Positions 33,103 through 44,788 of a stretch of 64,000 bases of DNA are shown here, in pieces. The notes beneath the pieces were generated by a model, which was not told the DNA's origin, did not search any database, and saw only the letters and a program-made list of their open reading frames with translations. Source of the stretch: Dacryopinax spathularia (taxonomy: Eukaryota > Basidiomycota > Dacrymycetes > Dacrymycetales > Dacrymycetaceae); NCBI GenBank assembly GCA_037974965.1, contig JBBPFI010000003.1, positions 2,356,001 to 2,420,000 of the forward strand. Reading direction: 5' to 3'. A program made the translations under genes and the position numbers. Position 1 is the first letter of the stretch, and each line of letters begins with the position of its first letter.

Positions 33103-34317
33103 TGGGAACGGAATGCTATAGGCTGCAAGGCGGGAGGAGGAGGAGCATGATGATTGTATTTATTTATGTTGGATCGGGTCTTGGCGGGATATCAAGGGAG
33201 TGAGGGTATGTACGCGGTGCGCTGTTGGTGATCTGGTGACTACATTATTGTTCTCTCTTAGCATGGATAGTATGTACAGTATCAGACTAACGATGTATCT
33301 ATTCGGATTCTGTGAAGTCGTCTTCAGCATCAATTCCGGCTCGTAACGGCCTATATAGGACCAACGCCAAACACGTAACCATCGTAACCATTGCACACAG
33401 TTCAAGCCATTACCTTAATTGCAACTAACCAGCAAAGAATGACTTCATTTACTATTATGTTATCCACTCTCCTCCCCGCTAATGCCGACGCAAACCCACC
33501 GAACGTGTGCCGCGTGTGCGGGGTCAAGCCTCCATGTTGCACACACGCACGGGCTGGGTGACAAAGCAGGAAAAGTGATCGAGATTCGGAGACGTGTGGC
33601 GTCGCCGAACCAAAGCGTGGTGGAGCCTTGGCGAGTGAGCCAAGCAACGCGCAACTCGTGCGTGATCTTGCTCCGATAAGAGAACCAACAATATTCTCTC
33701 CAATACGAACGAAGAAGAAGATGCTAAGAAAGAATTCGGCTGGGATATTGGACCGGATATCTTCAGGCACCAACAAACGCCTCAGCCGAAGAAGGGGCCA
33801 AGACGAGAAGGAAGAACCCTTGCGAATGAGCCAAGCGTTCGCCAAGTGCTTCCAGTGGCTATGCTGCGCCCTGAGCGCCTGTTTGAATGGGCGCCGGGAA
33901 CGAGTGAGCCAAGCCGCCGGGTCTGTGGTCAGCGAGCCAATCAGACGCCGAGTCTCTGAACGGCCATGGCGCCCTCTCTGCCCAGAAACAGCCCGTTTCA
34001 ATAGCGAACGCCGAGGACAGTGTCAGAAGGCGGTGTTCCCCCCCGGTCGGCGGGTGGGGTGGTACTGCTGCTCATCGTGCTCTGCTGCGGACGGTCATCT
34101 TCGAATACTCTGCTGGTGGTGGTGGTCCGCTTCAATTCTCCTTCGTTAGGCGTCTACTCAGGCGGCTCGGACTGGATTGCACTGCTTGCTGGCTGGACTT
34201 GATATTCGACGACCCCGCAAGCGTCAAGCTAAGGGAGGGCTATTCAACCCCATCCCTGCGCTCGAGCAGGTTTCATCCCTACGGCCAACCGCTTGCAGTC
34301 TTCCAAGGGGTTGGAAG
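33103..34317. other. Intergenic, 1.2 kb, with three copies of a 14-mer
   Basis: CGARTGAGCCAAGC occurs near 33632, 33823 and 33901. A 199-codon minus-strand ORF (33402-34001) reads through them but has low-complexity, Arg/Ser-rich content and no family features. The final 200 bp precede the membrane glycoprotein gene. Confidence 0.5.
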
Positions 34318-35901
34318 ATGCTGTCCGGAGTGCTATTCCTGCTGCTTGTGGGCGGTGCAGCGGCACAGACCTCCGTGAGTCCGTTCAGACAAAGCACTGT
34401 CGACGAATCCACTGATTGAGTATGGCAGACAAACGCAACCTGCGCCTCGACGTATGACTGGGCAAGCAACAGCGAGGGCCAATCACCCTGTCTCGTCGCC
34501 GCCGACCTTCAGGGCGTTGTACGTCCCCTCCATATACAGTAGTCTACTACACGCGCTTACCTGATTGCCGTAGTGCAACAACGACAAATGGTTCATCCCC
34601 TCCCTCCCCTCCGGCACGCACTACGTCGGCCCCACCTCTCCCCAGCTCGCAACGCTCTGCATATGCAACACAGTAGTGTACAACCTCGTCTCGGCCTGCG
34701 CGGCCTGTCAAGGCGGGGAATGGGTCTCCTGGGCCGACTGGACGAGCAACTGCAGTGTGAGCCAGATGACGAGGGGCAGTTTCCCGGGTCCGATTCCGGA
34801 GGGGACGAGTGTGCCCGCTTGGGCGGAGGTGGATACGAGCTTGGAGGGGACGTGGAACGCCGTTGAGGCCAGGGCGGTTGTTGGATCTGGTACGTCCTCC
34901 TCTCCTGCTCTGCCTATCCCTTTCTTCATTTCGATGCCATTATGAATACTTACGCTCGCCCAGGCCTACCGGACATTTTCCCCTCAAGCACCTCCGGCAC
35001 AACCAGCGGAACCCCAACCTCCTCCGCCAGCCCCAGCCAAACGTCCTCAACAGGGAAGAAAACAAACGTCGGGGCCATAGTAGGAGGCGTAATAGGCGGG
35101 CTCGCATTCCTCCTCCTCCTCCTCGCAATCTTCTTCTTCCTCCGCATGCGGAAAAGGCGGCAGAGCGCAGCGAGGACAGCTCCGATCCCGCTACCGACGA
35201 GTTACAGCTCCCTATCATCGCGCGGCGCTTCCGCATCTGGGGGCACACCTCCCCCAGGCCAGGGCTACACCGGCGGCGGCGGCGGTGGTGGCGGCGGGGG
35301 AGTGCTCCCTTCCCCAGGAGCAGAAAAGTCCGCTTTCCTCTCCCCCACCTCGGCTGTAGCGAACGGCAACGGCGCCCATTCACCGCCCTACTCGCCCCTC
35401 TCGCCCCACACGGCGCACAGTCCGTACAGCCCCGGGTTCCCGCCCACGGCAGCGGGCAGCACAGGCACGGGTGGTACGAGTACGACCCTGGGCGCACCGT
35501 CCGCAGCGGGGGGGTACGTCCTGTACGACCCTAATAACCCCAGTACGTGGCCTACGAACCTGAACCTGAACCTCAACCTTCCCACACTGCCGCACTCGCC
35601 TTCCACGCCCTTATCCTCCACAAACGGGTATCCCCCCTATATCCCAACCTCTCCCGCTGGCTTCCCCAGCCCTGGAGCAACCGCGCAGGCAGGTCAAAAC
35701 CTAGGCACAGGAACGGGAGGAGCAGCAGGAACAGCAGCAGCGGTCCTAGACTCCGACCGCGCCTACTCGCCCGTTCCCACGCCCGCGCCGACCTACCGGA
35801 GCAGCGCGAGTCCCGCGCCTGGGACGGGTGGTCAGGGGGAACGAGTCTTGCTGAGGGGACCGGAGCGGCAGACGGGGAAGAGAAGGGGTGGGAGGAGGTA
35901 G
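34318..35901 (+). CDS. Secreted-domain single-pass membrane protein, 466 aa
   Basis: Exons 34318-34374, 34429-34518, 34574-34889 and 34964-35901, in phase. A signal peptide (MLSGVLFLLLVGGAAAQ) is followed by a Cys-rich extracellular domain of about 110 residues (TCASTYDWASNSEGQSPCLV, CNNDKWFIP, LCICNTVVYN, CAACQGGEWVSWADW, NCS). A Ser/Thr-rich stalk leads to one membrane helix (VGGVIGGLAFLLLLLAIFFF), a basic stop-transfer RMRKRR and a long disordered Pro/Ser/Gly cytoplasmic tail. This arrangement is common among hypothetical proteins of Agaricomycetes and resembles wall sensors of the Wsc/Mid type in layout, not in sequence. Function is unknown. Confidence 0.8.
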
Positions 35902-36659
35902 TATTCCTTTAACTTTATTTTCTTTCGCTTGGGTTCTCGGAAAAAGAGGGGTGATTGTTGGTGCGGGTAGGAGGATGGGTGGTATACACTACACGAGTAC
36001 TGTATTGTGTGTGTGCGTCGCTGATGTGCGTTTGGCGTTAGTTGGTGGTGGTGGTGGTGGTGGTAGTGGTGGTTGGCTCTGGCTCGGGTTTGTGGTGTAC
36101 GTGTATCATAGGGCGAATGTACGATGTGCGATGATGAGCGAACCGAGTTTTGCCACTTGGACAGTTACATTAGTTAAGCGTTTCAAACTCTCCGTTTGCG
36201 CTACTATGGGTCGGTCGGCTCGACATACGTCTGTCTTTATGTGAGCAAACCTCGACACGTAAGTTTGCGAGGCTATACGGCGTCCTACTGTCCTACTTGG
36301 AAGCCGATATACCGAGTGCTCGTACGAGAGTGGGGGCAAACCGGTATGCGACCGTTTGTTTTGCTGTACTTGTGGACAGAACCAGTACCAGTACAAGTTG
36401 TTCTGCGTGGGGCGTGGGTATACACGATCATCCTCAGCCCCTGTCTGACCGAGGACGCCGCTCTCCCCTCCTCCTGCCACGCCGCTTCCCCGCTTCCTGC
36501 TCCCTTGCTCGCCCGCCCATTCCCTGCCGGTATCGATGTACATTCCTGACCCATCCAATCCAATCCAGTCCAATCCAATCCTCACTATTCCAAGCCAGCC
36601 CAGTTCGGTCCAGCTCGGTCCAGTTCGGCCCAGTTCGGTCCAGCCCACAAGGCGCCGAA
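35902..36659. other. Intergenic with simple repeats
   Basis: Region between two convergent genes. It holds a GGT microsatellite at about 36043-36075 and the minisatellite described at 36553-36646. No gene is seen. Confidence 0.6.
36553..36646. repeat. Minisatellite
   Basis: 36553-36580 repeats TCCAA/TCCAG pentamers; 36601-36646 has four and a half 10-bp units of CAGTTCGGTC with single changes. Confidence 0.85.
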
Positions 36660-38641
36660 CTATAAGATAGGCGACACATCTCCATCATCGTCCTTGCCAT
36701 TCCGCTTTCCGTTCGGCTCGCCCGTCCCATTCCCAGCCCCAGGACCGTCCTCACCCTCCTTTCCCTCCTTTCCCTTGTCGTTTCCATTCACAGCCGTCGC
36801 CCCATACCCCTTCGGACTCTCAACAATCGTGATCAACCTCTCCCTCTCCCTCTCCCTCTCCCCCTGCCCCTGCCCCTCACCCGCGCCCCCAGCCCCCGCT
36901 CCAGCCCCAGCCCCAGAAGCAGGCGCAGGACTCATCCCCCCCCCACCCCTCGGCACGCTCCCCCCCCTCCGACTAGCCGTATCGGGCGACGGCGACGCAG
37001 CGCGAGACGTCTTGATCCTTCTTTCTCTTTCGATTATCCCGCGCATCACGGCTGCGTTCCCCCGACGCTTGACGGCTTGCCGGGTGTGGTTGTCTGTGTA
37101 GAGATCGGTTTCGTCGACGATCTCTTCGTTGATCATTTCTTCTATTATGTCTTCCACTGCCGTATGGGTCAGCAACCCCAGCCAGGACAAGCAAGTGCAG
37201 AGATGTAGCGAAGAGGCTAGAGACGAGGTAGGATATAATGGGAAGGAACACGCACGCGTGATAACACCCAACGCGCCATACGGTTTCCCCGGATGTTCCG
37301 AGATCAACAACAAATGCGCCCTCCCCGTCTGGAAATAATCCAGCGCCTGAAAACAATTAATGCTCGGCTTCGCCTCCGGCAAGATCGAGAGCGGGAACGC
37401 CGAGACGGGAAGACAGTCGTCTGGGTCGTACGCTAGCAGACGCTTGATCAGGAGGAGTCCGACGAAGGAGCGCGGTTTGCCCGGCTCGTGTACTGGGAAA
37501 CGGGAGTAGCCGGAGGCAATCAGGTCGTCCACTGTTTTGTGGTCGAGGATCGCGTCGTACGAGATGCACATCACGTCCTGCAACCACGCAATTCAATTCG
37601 ATTAGCATTGCGCTCCCTCTGGGCCCCCTCCGTGCGGATGGAGCGGGGTGAGGGAAGAAGGGGGACGCACATCGATAGGAGTCATTATGTCCGAAACGAC
37701 CTTCTCGTTCAGACTCAGCACTCCATTGAGGATACTGATCTCGTCGTCCCTAAGCGGCTCGGTCCCGCTCTTATGCAGTTGCAAAAAGCTCTTCAGCTCC
37801 GCCTTTTTATATGTGTGCGCTTCGTCCGCCCCTAAAACGCGATCGAGCAGCTTGGCGATAGGGTATGCGATCGGTGCTGCGGGCCAGAGTCGTAAGCATG
37901 AGTTTGGGTTGATGGGAGGAGGGAGAGGGAAGGAAGGGAAGGGAAGGGAAGGGAAGGGAAAGACGTACCGAACACCCACATGAGGATCCGTACGAACCAG
38001 ACGCATTTCGCTCCCACTGAGAGGCCGTACCGGGCACAGAGGGCTTGTGGGATTATCTCGCCGAAGATGACGATCATCGTTGTAGATATCGCGATAGCCC
38101 AGAACCCGCCTCCGATCTGCCCCCACGCATCCGAACATCAGCGCACCGTTCTCATGAGAGATGGAGGAGGAGAGGAGAGAGAGAGAGACGTACGGCGTCG
38201 TCTAGGAAGATGGGAAGGGATTCGTTCACTATCACGTTCCCGAGCAGGAGGACGACGAGCACCCAGTGTTTCTTTCCGTGCAGCAGGCGTTGCACTTTCT
38301 GCGCGTTGAGCTTCTCGACCGGGTCGTCCGAGCTCGTTGCCAATACTCTCAAATGCAGCTCATCAAGTCCCATCAGACCTAGTGTCAACCTTCCTCACTC
38401 ATCAGCCCTAGTTATCCCAAAAGAGGGAAGGGAGAAAGTGTGCGTACCCGGCGAACACTCCCCCCGCGAGCACCAAACAGGCCGAAACGATCATCTTGCC
38501 CCAAAACTCTGGCGAGCCAAACTCCTCGTGGTCTGATGGGTCGTGAAATACGCCGGAGCCGTTATGCTTATGTTTCTCGAACGCCGCGAGCTGCAGGTTC
38601 AAGCCGGCATGTGCGACGTGCACCAGTGTGGGGAGATACAT
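36660..38641 (-). CDS. MAM3: CNNM/Mam3-type membrane protein (DUF21 and CBS), 520 aa
   Basis: Six exons on the minus strand: 38641-38448, 38389-38194, 38116-37969, 37876-37671, 37577-37256 and 37156-36660. A DUF21 (CNNM transmembrane) domain spans about residues 35-215 with [35 protein letters not shown] and [20 protein letters not shown] pair follows, with [17 protein letters not shown] and [16 protein letters not shown]. The C-terminal 130 residues are disordered with Gly/Arg/Glu repeats. Yeast Mam3 and animal CNNMs influence magnesium and manganese handling, Mam3 at the vacuole. An intron (37877-37968) contains a GGGAA repeat. The gene symbol is by family resemblance. Confidence 0.9.
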
Positions 38642-39224
38642 TGACTGCCGAAAGCGAAGAGAGGGGTGCGCGGCAAGGCGAAGGCTTTGAGTTCAGCTGA
38701 GTGGGGACGAGCTGGCCAAGGCTCTTGGGCGCGCAGCTATGGCGGTGAACCGGGTGTTGAGGACGATGTCCTTGGCTTTGGTTGTGCTTGGGTGCTTTCT
38801 GCGTTGTGCTTCGAATGGTGAAGAGCAAGTGGCGAAATGTAACTGCGATCCTTTCGCCTTCTAACCCAAGCACGTGATCGACGTCATCCAAGAAGGATCA
38901 GAAACCCATCACCGACTTTCAGTCCAAAGCCTATCTTTTGCTTTTGGAACCAGTTTGGGCCGCCACTGTTCCTGTGGCGTTATCTTCGGTTTGCGGAGGG
39001 ACGCTGTCTCGGTTCTTTTTCATTTGGAGGCACGTGTGGAGGGGGAGGATCTCATTGGCCCGGATCGGAAGGAGCTGAGGAGACCCTGAGGTTGTAGGGG
39101 TACCGACTGCCTAGGATAAACTACTAACTGCTAACTACTGTACACTCACTAGTTACAAGAACAGGCAAGCGTACCAAGTAGGTTTAGGGGGATGTGTGAC
39201 GCAGCGTGGAGAATCAACGCAGAC
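38642..39224. promoter_or_regulatory. Promoter side of the CNNM gene
   Basis: 583 bp upstream of the CNNM start and downstream of the DUF4139 gene stop. It includes a plus-strand ORF of 41 codons (38739-38864) that encodes a hydrophobic leader and a Cys pair; see findings. Confidence 0.5.
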
Positions 39225-41307
39225 TCATCGGACCTGCCACTTCTCCCCCGCGGGCCCGGCCACCTCCCAAGCCAACCCAAGCTCCACCTCCTTCCCCGGC
39301 GACAAGCTCAGCACCCACTCAACCTGTCCGTCCGGTACATCCGCCTGACTGCTCTTATGCACCATCGCCTTCCCCGCACTCCCACTCCCAGCCACACTGC
39401 CCAGCTTGTCCCCAGAGGTGTCGAAGTCTTTCCTTGCCCAGTAGCAGTATACGTCTTTGTTGATCCTGACTTCTTCGCCCGTCTTGGCTTCTCCCAGACC
39501 TTTGGGCTCGAGCACGCTGACCTTAAATTTCTGATCCTCCGAAACCGGCACCAGGTCCCTTACTAACAGCCGCACTTCCCTCCCGCGCGTATTCTTCACC
39601 CCCACCCTCTGCGTAAACAGCGTCACGTCCAGCTTCGTAGCGCTGAAGATATTCCCCTGCGCCTGCGTCCGCACGCGCTTCGAGATGGGAGGGTAGGTTA
39701 TGCGGACTGACGGGTCGACACCGACCGAGCAGGAGAACGTATCTTGCGGAGGGGCGTAGGGGAGTGTGGATTTGGAGACGAAGGAGCCGTCCAGGAAGAT
39801 GTTGGACGGGCCGGGGAGGAGGACGTAGGTTGACGTGTTTGTGATTTGACACTATCGCGGACAAGCAGACCCTGTTAGTACACGATAACGGGCAGACGGA
39901 GCAAACAGAGTGAAAGCAAGAGCGAGGCAAGAGGCGAGGACGTACCTGCAAGAACGCACTAGTATTCAACCGCGGCACCGCGATCCACTCCAGTTTCGCG
40001 CTCAGCTCCAACAGACCAATAGCGACCTTATGCGCCGCCGTGTCGCTCGGCACGTTACTCAGTCCCTCAATATGGAAGCTCGTGCTGATCGCCCCCTCCC
40101 TCGCCTCCGTCCTACGAGGGGCCATGAGTCTCGGAGGCTCGGGCTCGATGTACGGCTGCTCGATGTTGGGAAGGCTGTCGAGTTCGGCGAACACGCCGCT
40201 GCCGCCACCGGGAGGAGGGGGGACAACGGCGGCGGCTGCGAATGACATGGGATAAACTGGTGCGGGCGCGGGCTGGCCGAACAAAGCTTGTGGAGAGACC
40301 ATCTTGGCTCTCGCCACGGGCTGGCCGAACAGGCCTCCAGGCTTGGGCACGGGTCCGATCCGCTGTGTCGAAAGCACTGGGATGTCCGTCCCCGTGAGAG
40401 GCGAGGAAGTGGAGAGAATCAGGGGCACGTCCGTCCAGTCTTCGCCTGTTGTCTGGGTGATAGAGGCGCGGTAGTTGAGCGAGATGGAGGTGGTTGGTTC
40501 TGCTTTGGAGTCGGACGGGGAGTCGACAGTTGCGCGGAGGTCGTAGAGCGGTTCCCAGTCGGCATTGGATACTACTGTTTCCGCACGGTCAGCATCTCAT
40601 CCCAGGACGCAGATGTAAATACACAGGACGGATACGCACCATACGTCACGGTCAGCTCGGCCCTCCCCGCCTTCTCAGCAAGCACGACAACCGTGACCTT
40701 CGTCGCCAACTTCCTCGCCTGCTCACTCGGCAGCTGACCCTTCTTCTCCCTCGCGATCTCCCTCCCGACCTCCTCCAGCCTCCTCTGGAGCTCGTCGCCC
40801 CTATCCGCCAGCGCCCCTCCCCTATCCTGCAGAATCTCCAGAAACTCCACCAGCTGCGTATTGCTCACGTCCTTCGCCCGGACGCTCTTGGAGAACTCGT
40901 CCAGCACTGTTTGTTGCGTGGAATGCACCTTTAGGAGGCGGCGGAGGGAGGCTTGTTCTTTTAGCAATGCCTCAATGCGCTCGCTGGACTCCTTGGGCGG
41001 GTTTTGGGAGGGAGAGAGACGCTCGAAGACGACGTCGAATATGATGGCGTTCCCGAGCCCGTCGACGCGCAGGGAGGACTCGTCCATGCATGTTGGGAGA
41101 TGCGTGATCTGGACCTCTGATTGACCTTCCTACATACAGGACGTACAAGTCTAGTCAGCTTACCGTGAAGGCAATGACGGGGTGAGAGGGGGAAAGACGA
41201 ACCTCGAGCTCGAGACTGATGTTCCTCACTACCTCCGCGCGCTGCTGATACACCGTCACGGCGGACACCAGGTGGTCGGAAGCGTCAACCTCAATAGAAT
41301 GCGACAT
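39225..41307 (-). CDS. DUF4139/DUF4140 protein (mucoidy inhibitor A-like), 616 aa
   Basis: Exons on the minus strand: 41307-41203, 41129-40640, 40574-39946 and 39851-39225. The N-terminal DUF4140 part starts MSHSIEVDASDHLVSAVTVY and includes QRAEVVRNISLELEEGQSEV and IEALLKEQASLRRLLKVHST, leading into a coiled coil. The C-terminal DUF4139 beta-rich part has DWEPLYDLRA, SISLNYRASITQTTGEDW, FHIEGLSNVPSDTAAHKVAI, LPGPSNIFLDGSFVSKS, FSCSVGVDPSVRITY and a C-terminal VEWVLSLSPGKEVEL. This architecture is found from bacteria to nematodes (F37C4.5) and in most fungi, always without a clear function. Length is usual for the family. Confidence 0.88.
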
Positions 41308-42027
41308 CTTCCTTCAGTATCACAGTGAACAAACCTCGCCGTAATAGTGGTAGACAGGAGGGGAGCAGGGACGCTGCCCTGCAAGGGACGCCATCTTATA
41401 CCGTCCCAGTCGGGGCTGAGCACAGATGACTCCCTGTTTGAGCGCAGGGGCGCAGCAGCAGAAGGAAAGAGCTTGGCGGATGACTTGAGAATGTTCGCGC
41501 TTCAGGGATCGATTGGCAAGGGTCCGCTGCTATGGCGATCATTGTTGACATTAATATTTCCGGGCGTTCGGAAATGCAGGAATGCAGGAATGCGGGAATG
41601 CGGGTGCTGTTACATATACACATAGCTTGTGTGCGCCGGGGTTTGGGGTTTGGACGGTGTCTAACTGAACCGGTTAATGCTGTCTCTTGTTCTGTGTTAC
41701 TTAGCAGGGCGCCGGGGAGGGGGAGGAGTAACGGTGTTCTTTATGTAGGTGAGATGGATGACTGCCGGGCTAGTTTGGTCTGCAGTGCAGTCATTATCTT
41801 AGTCTCTAGATTTCAGAAAAGAGAAACATTGAATTTTTTGCCATCCCCCTCCCGGCACAGACTGACTATAGTATCGGCGTCCTTCACCTAGTTTAGTCAT
41901 ACTATCAACCTTTCCCCGCCAGTCTCTTTCTCTCGCTACATACTCCCAGACTGGCACTTCTTACCCCATCGCGACGTACACCAGCATCATAATCATATCC
42001 ACCACCACGTCCAACAGTACAGCCCGC
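41308..42027. other. Intergenic, 720 bp
   Basis: Promoter of the DUF4139 gene (right side of its start) and 3' region of the acyltransferase gene. It contains AATGCAGG/AATGCGGG short repeats near 41573-41600. No gene is seen. Confidence 0.55.
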
Positions 42028-44014
42028 TCACCGCCCAGCCCCGATCATCCTCCCCGGATTCTCGACCCACCCCCTCCAAGCCTCCACAAACGCGGCCACC
42101 TCGGCCCCTTCAACGACCCTATGATCCCCCGCCCAGCTCACATCCATCTTCAGCCTCCTCCTCACCTCCCCTTTCTCCCCCGCTTGCTGGTCAACCTCGT
42201 CGACCCATTTCGCCCTCCCCAGCACAACGATGGCCACTCCAATACCGGGGGCGAGAAGGGGGTGGGCGACGGACCCGGAGCCGATGGCGCCGATGTTGGA
42301 GACGGCTACTGTGCCTCCCCTACCGAACTCGGCGGGTGTGAGGGCCGAGGGTGTTTGGCGGCCTAGGCGGGAGAGACGGGCGATCTTCCCTGCTATGGAG
42401 TAGGGCGAGAGCTGGTCGACGCTGAACAGCGTAGGTGTATATAGGCCGGTAGGGGTCGAGAGGGCAAGTGAGATGTCCGCGTGCGGGCGGACGGTGAGCG
42501 ATGGTCGGGGCGACGTGCTATCGGAGGCGCCAGGCGAGGTGTTGGGAGGACAGGAAAGCGTGCTCCTAAACAGAGGCCACTCCATCATCGCCCCCGCCAG
42601 TCCCTTCACCACCAGCGGAAGGAAGCCGATCTTGTCGTATCTCTCCAACGGGTCTCCTTCTTCCGCCGAGGAAAGGGAGGCGGGTGGGGTCGAGCCGGAG
42701 GACCGGTAGATCGATTCGGGTGACACGGGCGGTGGGGAACTGGGAGCGGGGCGGGGGGAGTAGATGGGCGGGATGTGCGCGTTTAGGGAGGGGAGGAGGT
42801 GCGAGAGGGCTGTGAGGTCCAACTGGGCGGAATACCTGCACGAGCGGGGTTAGTATGCAGCATATATGCGCCGCAAAGGCGAGTAGTTCGTGGTGATAGA
42901 TGTAGGGTAGGTAGGCAATGGGTGATATGTGGTGATATGTGGTGATATGTGGTGGAAAGGTCGAGGATTGGTTGCGGAAAACAGAGAGCAGACGGCGGAC
43001 GCACCCGAAATGAGGGATCTGCAACGAAGCAGTCATAGCCCTAAACATCGCCCATCTCGTCCTTCCCAATTCCACAACCTCGTCCCTCCCCTCCTCGACC
43101 TTCCCCATCTCCCCACCTCTCGCACTCCCTACACTCCCACCCGGCATAGCTTGCCCAGCCATGCCCGATGCGGCAGTAGAAGAAGTACCAGACCGAACCA
43201 AAGCGAGATACCGATCCACATCCACCTTCTCAATCCTTCCCCCCTTCCCGCTGCCCAAGCCAACAACGGAGATATCGTCTATGCCTTGTTCTTTGGCGTA
43301 GTGTCGCACGGAGGGGAGTGCTAGGGGGTTGGGATTCCTCTGGCTCTGAAGTTGGGAGGGGAAGGGGGTGGCGGTTTGGCCGTGGGTTCTGTGGTGCGGC
43401 GGGGGGGAGGAGGGGGAGGAGAGCGGGGGTTGGGGGTAGCGCGGGTCTAGGGGGTGGGGGCGGCGCGTCGATGCTTGGGTTTGTGCGGGTGGCGGAGTGG
43501 ACGCTTGCGGCGCAGAGCTGGGCATAGGTGTAGGTGCCGGTGGCACCGCTGCAGCAGGAGAAGGCAGCTCCGGCGAGCTCACTTTCACCTCTGGCTTCGT
43601 TCCCCCTGCCCCCTCGGCCTCCGCCTCATCGCCAACAACATCAACCACACACAGCCCCTGACCAACCTTGACCACCCCTCCCTCCTCCACACAAAGCTCG
43701 ACCACCCTCCCCTCCCACGGACTCGTGATCTCCACGCTGGCCTTATCGCTCTGCACCTCACAAAGCGGATCGAACTGCAGGATCTGCTGTGAGGGCTGGA
43801 CGTGCCATTTGAGGATCTCGCATTCTGTGATCCCTTCGCCTATGTCGGCGAGCTTGAATGTCCTTGGTGCTCCTACTCGCAGAGAGACATGCAGATGGCG
43901 GCAATGGGGCGAGGATCGTAGTGTTGTTGTTATTGTTGTTGGGTGGAAGCGGGGGAGAGCGAGTCGACGGAGTATGATGCGCGGTGAAGTGAGCAGACGG
44001 AAAGGGAGCACCAT
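42028..44014 (-). CDS. DBT: Branched-chain alpha-keto acid dehydrogenase E2 (lipoamide acyltransferase)
   Basis: Two exons on the minus strand, 44014-43005 and 42835-42028, 605 aa. This mitochondrial subunit moves branched acyl groups from its lipoyl arm to CoA during breakdown of Leu, Ile and Val. After an Arg-rich presequence comes the lipoyl domain, with the lipoylated Lys in EVQSDKASVE (Lys91). A Pro/Ser linker leads to the subunit-binding domain (LALPSVRHYAKEQGIDDISV), then the catalytic domain (MTASLQIPHFGYSAQLDLTA, GTVAVSNIGAIGSGSVAHPL). The active-site motif reads DHRVVEG where most of the family has DHRVxDG. The intron of 169 nt is unusually long for this window and carries a short tandem repeat. 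The WVENP segment near the end favours the branched-chain E2 over pyruvate or oxoglutarate E2. Confidence 0.9.
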
Positions 44015-44788
44015 CGTCGCCTGCGTCCTTTCTTGTGTGCGTGCGATGGGAGGGGTCTATGAAGCCCGAGATTCTTGACCAAATAGGCAGTCGTCGTAAC
44101 AGGGATAACCGCCGAAGGAAGAGCCGCCCGTCCGACCGTGTCCGTGTCTACTCTTCTAACCTTCCAGTCGTTGATCGTCCAAATGAGCGTGATCGTCGTC
44201 GTCGCTTCCCTTCTCGCAGCCTTCTCGCTCGGTCGTCGCCTTCCACTAGGAGAACCAAAGAGCAAAGAGCGAACAGCGAAAGAACACGGAGGGCAAGCAG
44301 GCGTCGGCCGGAGCTACGACGACCGACACCTGTCACGCCGAGCGTATGTATGCGCCCTCCGCTACCACTGGTCAGGCACATGACCTCCCCCCACACGCGC
44401 GCGCTCGCTGCCGCTGAAGGCTTACGTAAGAAGGAAGCGAAGAGCGGAAGCGCTCGCTGCCGGGCGCCACATGTGCTGATGAAAATGAGGACCCTGAGGA
44501 GTGGGAAGGGCTATTTTTCTTATCCCTGACCAGCAGCGACCGCCACGGCCCTTGTTGAAGTGAGTAGGGGTAGGACGATATCAAGCACAGTTGGTCGTTC
44601 CTTTTGTCTCGCTCTCTTATCGGTCGATATCTCTCTCGAGTATAGAAGCGGCACCGCGGCGTCTGAACTTCTACCTCGTCGTACCTATCTGCTTTCGTAC
44701 CTCGACGGCGGCCGGCAGCTACAGTATCAGTTCTCACAACCCCAAACCAACGCACGTCAAAAGGAAGACCCAACCCAATCCCGCAAAA
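44015..44788. promoter_or_regulatory. Divergent promoter, DBT and DBP3
   Basis: 774 bp between outward-facing starts. A TATA-like GAGTATAGAAG lies near 44638 on the DBP3 side. ORFs here are weak. Confidence 0.5.

Noticed and set aside
34809-35534. 241-codon plus-strand ORF overlapping the membrane protein gene
   Set aside because: Out-of-frame shadow of the GC-rich tail. The spliced frame has a signal peptide, cysteines and a membrane helix.
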